Counted from the stretch's first letter, positions 7,436 through 17,358 are shown. The stretch: DNA of 18,563 nucleotides from Ruminococcus albus AD2013 (GCF_000526775.1 NZ_JAGS01000006.1:1-18563), one strand, 5' to 3'. Program-made: numbers and translations. The notes: a model not told the origin generated them from the letters alone.

Positions 7436-9097
7436 ATGAAAAATGACAGTCAGTCAGGCTATGGTCCGAATGTTTGAAGGCAGAGGAGATAAAGGTCGTC
7501 TACGGCTACCCAGGTGCGGCTATCTGCCCGTTTTACGATGCTCTGCTTGACGCTGACAAGGATATAAAGCACGTTCTGGTAAGGCATGAAGCCAACGGCG
7601 GTCATGCAGCCAGCGGATACGCAAGGATATCGGGAAAGGCCCGCGGTCTGTATAGCGACTTCCGGTCCCGGTGCGGTGGAACCTGATAACCGCCATCGCA
7701 ACAGCTTTATGCTGATTCCATACCGATAGTCTGCATAACAGGTCAGGTAAACACCGACCAGATAGGTTCCGATGTCTTTCAGGAGGCTGACGTAACAGGT
7801 GCGGCTGAACCCTTTGTGAAACACAGCTATCTTCTTAAAAACCCCGATGATGTGGGCAGAGGTGTTCAAGGAAGCTTTCTATATCGCAGGTACGGGCAGA
7901 CCCGGCCCTGTGCTGATAGATGTGCCAATGGACGTTCAGAAGATGATGGTGGATTTTCAAATATCCCAAAAAAGTGCGAGATACGCAGCTACAAGCCCAC
8001 AGGCAAGGGCAACGCTTTGCAGGTGAAGAGAGTCACCGAAGCGCTGAGAACAGCTGAAAAGCCCCTTATATGCATCGGCGGCGGTGTGTTCGCTTCAAAT
8101 GCACAGAATGAGGTAGTTGAGCTTTCAAAGAAGCTGAACATACCGGTTATCACAACCATGATGGGTATATCCGTTTTTGCAGACGAAGACCCTCTTTATG
8201 TGGGCATGATAGGTACTCACGGTACAAAGCTGGCGAATTACGCTGTGAACGCTTGTGATACCCTGTTCCTGGTGGGTGCCCGTGTGGGTGGACCGTGCTG
8301 TCAAAACGCCCCTGGAACTGGAAAAAGATACCAAGATACTCCCACATAGATATCGACCCTGCGGAGATAGGCAAGAATATCGGTGCTGACCTGCCGCTGG
8401 TAGGCGATGCGAAAATGGTACTCAGGCAGATGCTTGATTATCTTGAAAAGCACCCCGAGGGCAATGCAGACCATACAGAGTGGCTGAAAACACATCGATG
8501 AAAAGCGCGTGCCTGCGGAGTTTGTAAAGCCTGTCAAGGGTACTGTCAATCCCAAGGAGTTCTTACAGAGACTTTCCGAGCGTATGCCTGCGGACGTTAA
8601 TATCTGCGCTGACGTCGGACAGAACCAGATATGGGACAAGCAGATATCAGTTCAAAAAGGGCGGCCGCTTCCTGACATCAGGCGGAATGGGTACTATGGG
8701 ATATTCTCTGCCTTGTGCCATAGGCGCTAAAATGGCGGACGAGAGCCGTATAACCGTAGCTGTCCTGCGGTGACGGCGGTTTTCCAGATGAATATGATGG
8801 AGCTGGCAACTGCGGGTGGCAGTATGGTGTTGATGTCAAGGTGGTAGTATTCAAAAATACAAGGCTCGGCATGGTAAGAGAACTTCAGACCAAAGGGCTT
8901 ACAACGACAGACAGATGGCGGTATTCCTTGACGGTTCACCTGATTTTGTAAAGCTGGCTGAAGCTTTACGGCATACCTGCAATAAGGGTAAACGGGATAA
9001 GAAGTCCCGAGGAAAAGGCTATCGAGAAAACTGGCGACCGAGAAAGGTTATGCTGGTGTGCGAGGTAGTCGTTGACAAGGATTTCCCCACGCTTTAA
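7436..9097 (+). CDS. ilvB: Acetolactate synthase large subunit, left copy (frameshifted)
   Basis: This thiamine-diphosphate enzyme condenses two pyruvates to acetolactate, or pyruvate with 2-oxobutyrate, the first common step of valine, leucine and isoleucine synthesis. Start ATG 7436 follows a perfect AGGAGG. The restored protein is about 550 residues, normal for the family. Visible landmarks are YGYPGA near residue 22, RHEANGGHAASGYAR with the expected catalytic Glu51, the central-domain HIDIDPAEIGKNIGADLPL, and the cofactor motif beginning GDGGFQMNMMELATAV and ending in FKNTRLGMVREL. Frame breaks here lie near 7440, 7465, 7680, 8290, 8342, 8490, 8645 and several places after 8760. The extra G at 8290 is also present in the right copy. 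No small regulatory subunit gene (ilvN) follows within the visible sequence. Confidence 0.9.
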
Positions 9098-9107
9098 GAG
9101 GTGCGAT

Positions 9108-9592
9108 ATGCTGCATTATAAGATACTCAGTTACGGCAATGACTTCGACTGGGGGACTGCTGGTAGGTCTTATCTCCCTGAGAGATGAGAACGAGATAGA
9201 CAGGCAGTTTGAAAAAAGGCTGAACAGTCTTGAAAAGGAAGAACCCCTTTGCCGATGATATGTCCGCAAGGCTTATGGCTGAGCTGGATAATTCCCGAAG
9301 GACAGGGGAGTATGCTGTCATACGCCTAAAGGCAAGGGCTGCATAACCTGTCTGGCTTCTTCGATCAAATTCGGGCTGATGGTGCTGGATTCGGAGAAGG
9401 ACGGACAGCCTGTCATAACAAAGGCGGGAAGCTGTCAATGGCAGGTGCTGGAATGGCTGTCGGAGAGAGGTGAACATACTCTTGTGCTGACGGACAACGA
9501 GTGCGGTCAGCTGAGAGAGGTGCTCTCGCTGGTCGCTGGTCCAACAGGCGATGGCTGTACAACTGGAATATCAAAGGGTAACAGAATATAAA
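9108..9592 (+). CDS. Unrecognised small cytoplasmic protein downstream of ilvB (frameshifted, 3' end uncertain)
   Basis: ATG 9108 lies 10 bp after the ilvB stop with GAGGTG as ribosome binding site, so the two are probably co-transcribed. The restored sequence starts MLHYKILSYGNDFDWG and continues with LLVGLISLRDENEIDRQF, a Glu/Lys-rich stretch, FADDMSARLMAELDNSRRTG, and then a segment with a CITC pair (GKGCITCLASSIKFGLMVL). I do not recognise the family. The frame is broken by a run of five G at 9151-9155 (same in both copies) and by an extra C near 9246. After about 9535 the frame is uncertain: one frame ends at a TAA at 9590-9592, while another (QAMAVQLEYQRVTEYKIT) looks equally protein-like and stays open towards the junction. 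Confidence 0.55.
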
Positions 9593-9702
9593 ATAACTCC
9601 CGGCTTCCACCCAGCACCCTCGTGCCGATTCTATAATTAGTCGCCATGCCCCCCCCCGACACCCCCGCCCCCTCGTTCTAACATGCCCCCCCCGCCCCCC
9701 CT
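9442..9702. other. Core of the palindrome: unpaired spacer with C-rich junction
   Basis: Bases 9442-9600 continue the small gene and have no partner in the right arm. Bases from about 9601 to 9702 differ abruptly in composition: repeated C runs (up to nine), few purines, no coding frame of the local style. From 9703 the sequence turns into the reverse complement of 9441 and below. The C-rich stretch looks like a poor base call at the fold-back point of a single molecule rather than chromosome. Confidence 0.85.
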
Positions 9703-10038
9703 CCATTGACAGCTCCCGCCTTTGTTATGACAGGCCTGTCCGTCCCTTCTCCGAATCCAGCACCATCAGCCCGAATTTGATCGAAGAAGCCAGACAGGTT
9801 ATGCAGCCCTTGCCTTTAGGCGTTATGACAGCATACTCCCCTGTCCTTCGGGAATTATCCAGCTCAGCCATAAGCCTTGCGGACATATCATCGGCAAAGG
9901 GTTTCTTCCTTTTCAAGACTGTTCAGCCTTTTTTCAAACTGCCTGTCTATCTCGTTCTCATCTCTCAGGGAGATAAGACCTACCAGCAGTCCCCCAGTCG
10001 AAGTCATTGCCGTAACTGAGTATCTTATAATGCAGCAT
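9703..10038 (-). CDS. Unrecognised small protein downstream of ilvB, right copy (truncated by the junction)
   Basis: Second reading of the gene described at 9108. It begins at 10038 on the minus strand and is cut at 9703 by the palindrome core, after about 112 codons. The run of five C at 9991-9995 breaks the frame exactly as in the left copy. An A3 instead of A2 near 9906 breaks it again, where the left copy instead has an extra C. The stretch with FADDMSARLMAELDNSRRTG and GKGCITCLASSIKFG reads cleanly at 9760-9900. Confidence 0.55.
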
Positions 10039-10048
10039 ATCGCACCTC

Positions 10049-11698
10049 TTAAAGCGTGGGGAAATCCTTGTCAACGACTACCTCGCACACCAGCATACCT
10101 TTCTCGGTCGCCAGTTTCTCGATAGCCTTTTCCTCGGACTTCTTATCCGTTACCCTTATTGCAGGTATGCCGTAAGCTTCAGCCAGCTTTACAAAATCAG
10201 GTGAACCGTCAAGGAATACCGCCATCTGTCTGTCGTTGTAGCCCTTGGTCTGAAGTTCTCTTACCATGCCGAGCCTTGTATTTTTGAATACTACCACCTT
10301 GACATCAACACCATACTGCACCGCAGTTGCCAGCTCCATCATATTCATCTGGAAACCGCCGTCACCGCAGACAGCTACGGTTATACGGCTCTCGTCCGCC
10401 ATTTTAGCGCCTATGGCACAAGGCAGAGAATATCCCATAGTACCCATTCCGCCTGATGTCAGGAAGCGGCCGCCCTTTTTGAACTGATATCTGCTTGTCC
10501 ATATCTGGTTTCTGTCCGACGTCAGCGCAGATATTAACGTCCGCAGGCATACGCTCGGAAAGTCTCTGTAAGAACTCCTTGGGATTGACAGTACCCTTGA
10601 CAGGCTTTACAAACTCCGCAGGCACGCGCTTTTCATCGATGTGTTTCAGCCACTCTGTATGGTCTGCATTGCCCTCGGGGTGCTTTTCAAGATAATCAAG
10701 CATCTGGCCTGAGTACCATTTTCGCATCGCCTACCAGCGGCAGGTCAGCACCGATATTCTTGCCTATCTCCGCAGGGTCGATATCTATGTGGAGTATCTT
10801 GGTATCTTTTTCCAGTTCCAGGGGCGTTTTGACAGCACGGTCCACCCCACACGGGCACCCACCAGGAACAGGGGTATCACAAGCGTTCACAGCGTAATTC
10901 GCCAGCTTTGTACCGTGAGTACCTATCATGCCCACATAAAGGAGGGTCTTCGTCTGCAAAAACGGATATACCCATCATGGTTGTGGATAACCGGTATGTT
11001 CAGCTTCTTTGAAAGCTCAACTACCTCATTCTGTGCATTTGAAGCGAACACACCGCCGCCGATGCATATAAGGGGCTTTTCAGCTGTTCTCAGCGCTTCG
11101 GTGACTCTCTTCACCTGCAAAGCGTTGCCCTTGCCTGTGGGCTTGTAGCTGCGTATCTCGCACTTTTTGGGATATTTGAAATCCACCATCATCTTCTGAA
11201 CGTCCATTGGCACATCTATCAGCACAGGGCCGGGTCTGCCCGTACCTGCGATATAGAAAGCTTCCTTGAACACTCTGCCCACATCATCGGGGTTTTTAAG
11301 AAGATAGGCTGTGTTTCACAAAGGGTTCAGCCGCACCTGTTACGTCAGCCCTCCTGAAAGACATCGGAACCTATCTGGTCGGTGTTTACCTGACCTGTTA
11401 TGCAGACTATCGGTATGGAATCAGCATAAGCTGTTGCGATGGCGGTTATCAGGTTCACCGCACCGGGACCGGAAGTCGCTATACAGACCGCGGGCTTTCC
11501 CGATATCCTTGCGTATCCGCTGGCTGCATGACCGCCGTTGGCTTCATGCCTTACCAGAACGTGCTTTATATCCTTGTCAGCGTCAAGCAGAGCCATCGTA
11601 AAACGGGCCAGATAGCCCGCACCTGGGTAGCCGTAGACGACCTTTATCTCCTCTGCCTTCAAACATTCGACCATAGCCTGACTGACTGTCATTTTCAT
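10049..11698 (-). CDS. ilvB: Acetolactate synthase large subunit, right copy (frameshifted)
   Basis: Second reading of ilvB, starting MKMTVSQAMVECLKAEEIKV at 11698 and ending at the TAA at 10049-10051. Five overlapping frame segments cover the whole protein (11345-11698, 10926-11282, 10696-10959, 10404-10727 and 10049-10447). The last gives the cleanest view of the C-terminal thiamine-diphosphate domain, including GDGGFQMNMMELATAV and the final EKGMLVCEVVVDKDFPTL. The cofactor motif has Lys-Asn where many family members have Asn-Asn; both copies agree on this, so it is probably genuine. Breaks lie near 11350, 11310, 10940, 10868, 10845 and 10708. Confidence 0.9.
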
Positions 11699-11796
11699 AA
11701 AAGACTAACCTCCTTTTTCCGCTGTTTTTCGGGTATTCTCCGATACACAGCACTTGTCCGGGAATTTGGTCATTCCCTACAATAAAAATTTATATA

Positions 11797-11826
11797 ATTA
11801 TAACATATTTCCACCGTTTTAGTCAA
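11797..11826 (-). promoter_or_regulatory. ilvB promoter, right copy
   Basis: Reverse complement of the promoter at 7310-7338: -35 TTGACT at 11826-11821 and -10 TATAAT at 11802-11797. The spacer is 18 bp here against 17 bp in the left copy, because of an A-run of different length. Confidence 0.75.
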
Positions 11827-11890
11827 CCCTGAAAAGGCTGCTTGTCTGCCCTGACCAGGAAAACTTCCGCCGCAAATCTCCGCAACACGC

Positions 11891-11926
11891 TAAAAAGCAG
11901 CGGAAACATCACATTTCCGCCTGCTG
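11891..11926 (-). terminator. Terminator after second M23 gene, right copy
   Basis: Same hairpin as 7214-7248 on the other strand. One G is missing from one side of the stem (AGCAGCGGAAA on the plus strand), which leaves a bulge; the left copy is perfectly paired, so the loss is probably a read error. Confidence 0.85.
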
Positions 11927-11998
11927 ATAATATTTATGTTTTTTTCTCACTGTAAACAGCAAAGCATACATCAAATGTACCCCTCTGGCCCCGAGGAC

Positions 11999-13846
11999 TC
12001 AGGTCATCGTTGGGATCGGTCTCCTTTTTGGAGTCTGTTTCCTTTCTTTGAACTTTCGACCTTCTTATCTTCTTCAGCCCTTGGAGCTTTCGTTCTTCTT
12101 TTCCTCGTCAGCTTTGGAACTCTCGTCCTTCTTGTCCTTGTTAGTCTCAACAAACGGTAATGGTATCTTCGTCCTTATCGTTAACAAGAGGTCTGTCACC
12201 GCCGTTAGGATCAATAGTCCAGATCCAGATAATTTGATAGGATTGAGCACATATCCCCTGATACCTTATCTCCAGATGCAGATGATCGCCTGTGGAATAA
12301 CCCGTTGTACCCATCAGTCCCGATAAGGGTCGCCCTGTCTTAACAAACATCGCCCCGGGTTCAACAAGCACCTTTGTAAGATGTCCGTACAGGGTCAGGA
12401 AATCATTGCCGTGGTCGATTATTATGAAGTTGCCATATCCGCCGCCGCAGCCGCAGGATTCGTACTTGCCGTAGTCATGGGTACAGGTTGTGTTCGTCAT
12501 TATGACAGTACCTGTCTCACAGGCGTGTATCTCATATCCGTGGTCGCCGTTGATATCAACGCCCTTATGGTAAGTGCCCCAGCGCGCGCCCACGCCCGAA
12601 TTTATGGTATAGTCCTGAGGAACAGGCCATGCAAAGGTATAAGTCGGCTCATTTTCGGGTATCTCCTCGCCGTCCTTGACACGCTGCTTGATGTTCTCGT
12701 GAAGTTCTTTCAGCCTCTCGTTGGCAAGTTCTTCCGTCGCCGCAACTTCTTCATCGAAAGGCACAGCACCGATAGTCGGCATTAATATCGCGCCAAGACT
12801 TTCAGCTGTCTTTATCTTCTCCAGATTGAACTGAGCTTCCTGCTCTTTCAGTTTCTTCTGCTTTTCTCTAAGAAGTTCCTTAGCCTGTGCCGATGAATTG
12901 TATATCTCATCAAGCTTTGCTTTCTTCGCATCAAACAGAGCATACTGCTTGTCAAGTTCAGCCTGCTGTTTATCAAGATTTGCCTGCTTTGCCTGACAGG
13001 TATCCTGCAAAGCGTAAAGTTCTTCGATTATTCGGTCATCATGTTCCGCTACGCGCTTGATAAGCTCCATGCGCATAAGGATATCATAAAAGCTGTTGGA
13101 TTCCAGCAGTACCGTGGTATAAGAATCGGAGCCCGAAAGATAAAGAGCCCTCATCCTCATTTTCAGGCGTTCCACGCCGTTTTCGATATTGCCGTTTATA
13201 CGGTCAAGTTCACGCCTGTTGCTGTTGACCTGCAATTCCAGCACTGACATCGACCTGTTGAGGATATACAGCTCGTTATCCAGCTCTTCCGTGCGCTTTC
13301 TGATGCTCTTGAGCATCTTTTCCTCCTCACGGATAGCAGTCTCCGCATCGGATATCTCAACTTTCAGTGCCGACTGCTTGCCGATGATATACCTCAGATC
13401 CTCAGCGTGCTTTGTAACATCGCTCTTCCCCGTGACAGCCCCGCTGTCAGCAGGTGTCTGTGTCACTGCTGTATTATCGGTCGTCCCCGACTGTCCGTTG
13501 TCCGTCCATGTCTGATCAGGATCGGTCCAGGTCTGATTCGGGTCTGTCCAGCCGTAGTCACACCACTATAATCACCGCTGTAACCATAGTCACCGCTGTA
13601 ACCGTAATCATCCCCGCTGTAGCCGTAATCATCACTGTAACCGTAGTCACCGCTGTAGGTATCGTAGCCATAGCCGCCGCTGTAATCATAGTTTGTATAT
13701 CCGCCATAGTCGTAGCCGTAATCATAACCGTAGTCATAATCCGCATTGACCTTTTCAGCGTTTATACCGCTGCTGACCGCAGTGAACGTTATGCAAACCG
13801 CCGCCGACAGCGACAGTATCCTAATAAAGCCCTTACGCTTGCTCAT
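11999..13846 (-). CDS. Secreted coiled-coil M23 (LytM) peptidoglycan hydrolase 2 with Tyr-rich repeat, right copy (nearly complete)
   Basis: The better copy of this gene. The start at 13846 gives the signal peptide and the Tyr/Gly/Asp repeat; after one break near 13560 a 439-residue frame (13466-12147) covers the linker, the coiled coil and the LytM domain. The coiled coil (about residues 150-370 of the full protein) includes LYLSGSDSYTTVLLESNSFY, similar to the matching part of the first M23 protein. The LytM domain holds HKGVDI and DHLHLEI, which supply the zinc ligands of M23 enzymes, plus an insertion with CTHDYGKYESCGCGGGYG. If the ligands are functional it is an active endopeptidase, not just an activator. 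Small breaks near 12350 and 12250 disturb the C-terminal part. The tail is Lys/Glu/Ser-rich with repeated ESSKA units. The in-frame stop is lost here by one extra C; the end given is the position of the left-copy stop. Confidence 0.88.
13556..13745 (-). repeat. Tyr/Gly/Asp/Ser coding repeat, right copy
   Basis: In this copy the segment reads in one frame from YDYGYDYGYDYGG through several DYGYSG units to GDYSG. Units are six residues (18 bp) with slight variation, preceded by YDYG units. It follows the predicted signal peptide directly, so it would be exposed on the cell surface. Confidence 0.8.
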
Positions 13847-13928
13847 TTTACACTCCTTTTAGGCAAAAAGAAGAAGCTGTAAAGCATCATAGCGGCATAT
13901 TATCTATGCCGCTTGATACTAACAGAAA

Positions 13929-15564
13929 TTATACATAGTTAGAGGGGTCAACCTGAGCCATATAGCCGCCCATATCTACCTGTACCTCGAAATGGGTATG
14001 AGGTCCGGTAGAATGACCCGTAGAGCCGACATAACCGATTACCTGCTCCTTTTCTACGTGCTGACCAACAGATACGATGATATTGTTTGCATGACCGTAA
14101 AGTGTCCACTTTCCATCGGGATGCTCAATAATGCAGTATCTGCCGTATCCGCCGCCGCAGCCGCAAGAGTAGTTCTTGCCGTAATCGTGAGTACAGTAGT
14201 TCTCAACTCTTATGACTGTACCTTCCTCAGCCGCACAGATCTCTGCATTGTATATCTGGCTGTCATAGATATCAATACCCTTGTGGTTGCCGTAAAGGGA
14301 ACCGGAGTTACGCCAGCCAAATCCAAAGGAGATATTATAGTGACCGGGTACAGGCCATGTCAGATTGGACTTCGAGTTTGTGTAGCCGTAAGCCGCATTC
14401 TTGCCCGCCGAGGGTGCCGGTGGCGGGTGGAACGTATTCGGCGCTGTCATCATCATCCGATGCGCTGTTGCTAATGTCGCCGTCATCTGCGTCAACATTA
14501 TTGCTTCCCGCGTTATCGTCAACATCATCGTTGTCCTGAACGTCGTTATCGTCCTGCTCAGCCTTCTTGGCATCTTCCTCGCGCTGACGCTTTTCAGCTT
14601 CCTCACGAGCCTTTTCCTCTTCTTCCTTCTTCCTGCGTTCTTCTTCCTGACGAGCCTTCTCCTCGTCAGCCTTTTTCTTTTCTTCAGCCTTGATCGCCTG
14701 ACGCTCCTTATAGAGGTCATCAAGGTCCTTCTCAAACTGCTTTCTCTCCTGCTCAATTATAGCAAGATTGTTTTCATACAGTTCCTTATTCTCACTCATC
14801 TTATCGATACTGATCTGGCTCTCCGAAACAAGCTGAGCAAGCTTGTCCCTCTGCTTTTCGTTAGCTTCCTTCTGTGTTTCAAGATCAGCCTGCTTAACTT
14901 CCAGTTCAGCCTTCTGCGCATTGAGGTTTCAGCCTCGTCCGCTTCATACTGATCCTTCAGTTGCGAATAAGATCATCTATTCATATTATCATCGTGCTCG
15001 GCAACTCTCTCTTGACCAGCTTCCATCTTCATGAGCATATCATAAAAATCCGAAAGCACCGATGATGATATCCCGAATATGTATTCATTGCCTGGCAAAC
15101 GTACATAGCCTTGCAGCCTTACCTTGAAACCTCGCCCACGCCCTGTACTATCTGCTCGTGCTGTTCAGCTACCTGAACTTCTTTCTCCGCCAAATTTGAG
15201 ACCTCCAGTGCAGATATCTCGTCCTGGGTTTCAGAAATAGTCTCATTCAGTGCGGAGTATTAGTCTTCTGTACTGTTGCTAATCTGCTCCTCCGATAGCT
15301 TCCTTGTTTTTCTTGCTCTGCAGAGATATCGTTCTTTGGTATCGGCCAATTTTCTTGTCGAGTTCTTCCTGCTTAGCTATAAGTTCATCGATGTTCTTCT
15401 TCTTTGAAGCGATATCCTTATAATTATCCTGAAGCTCCGAACTCAAGCCATGACCGCGGGTCCGCATTGATCATACCGTTACCTGCACCTGAAAAAGCTG
15501 AAGCGCAGATAATTACAGCTGCTGTACACGCTGCTGCCTTCTTAAAGCCTGTCAGTTTGCTCAT
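13929..15564 (-). CDS. Secreted coiled-coil M23 (LytM) peptidoglycan hydrolase 1, right copy (C-terminal half clean)
   Basis: Second reading of the gene at 3515. The C-terminal LytM domain (13929-14400) is clean: HKGIDI (plus-strand 14270-14285) and GPHTHFEV (HxH codons at 13992-14000) give the expected zinc ligands, and YGHANNI the conserved YGH element. An insertion with CTHDYGKNYSCGCGGGYG sits between the two metal motifs. Upstream, 14335-14799 reads a strongly charged segment (KAEEKKKADEEKARQEEER and similar) and an Asp/Asn-rich linker; one frame change near 14415 links the two. The N-terminal coiled coil (14930-15320) is full of indels here but intact in the left copy. Together they give a complete 543-residue secreted hydrolase. 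Confidence 0.88.
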
Positions 15565-16676
15565 TTTGAATTCCTCCGTAATACTGCGGGTATTTCTATC
15601 TTTTTTATTCCCGCAGGATCTTTACACAAAACGTCGATTTTTTGTTTGTTCAGAAAAATGCCACAACAATTTCCTAAAGAAAAAGGCAGAAAACGATCGA
15701 CCCCGTCCCCTGCCTGATCTGTCAATTCGATAAGCGCTTTATCTCCCTTATCGCGCTTATTGTTATTACACCTTGAGGGGTGTTTGCCTGTACTGATAGA
15801 AGTACCTACTGCGCCGATAACGGCACCTGCTGCAAGATAAGATATACTTACGGGGAACAGCAGCTCCTTGAATGAGTAGAGCTTCTTCATACCCATGATG
15901 ACCCATATTACCGAGTCATCACTGAAGATGTTGTAAACACCCTCATAGGCAAATTTTGTCATAAGCAGCGCACCGATAGCCGCAACCAGACCAACTATCA
16001 TGCCTTCCACAAAGAAAGGTATCCTTATGAACGCATTGGTCGCGCCCGACATATTTCATTATATTTATCTCCTTACGTCTTGCAAAAACGCTTGCCCTGG
16101 TGGTATTGGAGATAATTACCAGACTTACTACGACAAGTGCAGACACACAACAGCCACAGCTATTATCGAGAATATTCTTCTGATACTGATAAGCACATCT
16201 GCAAAAGATGTAGGTGACTGTGTGGAATCAACGTAGTCAAGTGTTTTCGATCTGAGCGGTGGTATCACTCATTATCTCAATATCCTTGACAGTCAGTCTG
16301 TAAGTGTCGGGCAGAGGGTTCTCATCCGCATACTTGAAAAATGCGCGTTCTTCCTCTGTCATACTGTCGAGCATACCCTTCCAGGCTTCTTCCTTGCTGT
16401 AAAGCTCTATCGTATTAACATTGGGTATAGCCTTGAGATGCTCTTTCAGTTCCTTTTCGTTTTCCTCGGTAGCATTGTCGTTTATAACGACTACTACCTC
16501 ACTCTTGTCTTCGATACCGCTTATTATCCTTGTGAGATTTATCGCGGTAAGGCTCGCCAGACCGACCATAAGCAGGCTGACAAGCAAATATACAGAACGA
16601 AGCGAAAGTCATCATCCTGTTTTTCCATATACCTGAAACGCCCTGATGGACAAGGTAACGAAGGCTGCTAGCTTTC
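15561..16676 (-). CDS. ftsX: Cell division membrane protein FtsX, right copy (frameshifted)
   Basis: Second reading of ftsX, start ATG at 16676 and end near 15770 in the restored frame; here an indel near 15778 removes the normal stop and the frame runs on to 15561. Breaks near 16587, 16244, 16140 and 16050 split it into pieces that each match the intact left copy. It carries no information beyond that copy. Confidence 0.85.
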
Positions 16677-17358
16677 ATCCTGCGCACCTCCTACTACCTC
16701 ATCGAAGTCAATGCTTCCCTTGTTGATATTGATGATACGTCCGCCGAAATAGCGCACCAGATCATGCTCGTGAGTTACCATCAGTATGGTGGTACCGCAT
16801 TCGTTGATGCTTTTCAGCAACTCAACTATCTCGTAAGAAAGCGCAGGGTCGATGTTACCCGTAGGCTCATCCGCGATTATCAGCTGGGGATCGTTGACAA
16901 GGGCTCTTGCCAATGCCACACGCTGCTGCTCACCGCCCGAAAGCTCGGTAGGATAACACTTAGCCTTGTCCGAAAGACCTACAAGGCTTATAACATAAGG
17001 TACTCTGCTCCTGATATACTTTGCGGGAGCGTCTATAACACGCAGCACGAATGCCACGTTCTCATATACCGTCATAGTTGGTATAAGTCTGAAATCCTGG
17101 AATACAACGCCGATAGTTCTTCTCAGCGCAGGTACTTTGCCTCTTCTGAGTTTTTTCAGATTGAAGCCGTTTACCAGAACAGTTCCGCTGGTCGCATCTA
17201 TTTCTTTAAGTACCAGCTTGATAAGGGTGGATTTACCCGCACCCGAGGGTCCGACCACGAAAGCGAAATCGCCGTCATTGATCTTGAGATTGATCTTGTT
17301 TAACGCATCGACACCCGCTTGAATTATAGGTGACCGACACATCCTGAAACTCTACCAA
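16668..17358 (-). CDS. ftsE: Cell division ATP-binding protein FtsE, right copy (single frameshift near 5' end)
   Basis: The better copy of ftsE. From about 17315 to the stop at 16668-16670 the frame is uninterrupted and shows all ABC ATPase motifs, including GPSGAGKST, LSGGEQQR, LIIADE and VTHEHDL. One extra C near 17315 (ACACCCGC on the plus strand) separates the first 15 codons from the rest; the left copy lacks it and shows the start TTG and MVEFQDVSVTYNSSG. With that base removed the protein is 229 residues. Confidence 0.93.

Larger units (their letters stand above)
520..9441 (+). repeat. Left arm of a giant inverted repeat (about 8.9 kb)
   Basis: This segment is the reverse complement of 9703-18563. 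Anchor pairs checked by eye include the regulator start (579 with 18505), the ftsE start (1728 with 17358), the first M23 start (3515 with 15564), the second M23 start (5256 with 13846), the ilvB start (7436 with 11698) and the small gene start (9108 with 10038). The sum of paired coordinates drifts from 19083 at the outer end to 19146 near the core, which shows the left arm carries about 60 more bases through net single-base insertions. Genes run in the same order in both arms with no rearrangement. Best explained as a fold-back read or chimera. Confidence 0.95.

Noticed and set aside
9413..9706. A minus-strand frame of 97 residues across the core, rich in Gly and Arg
   Set aside because: It is the translation of the C-rich junction, has no ribosome binding site and ends where the palindrome turns; an artefact.
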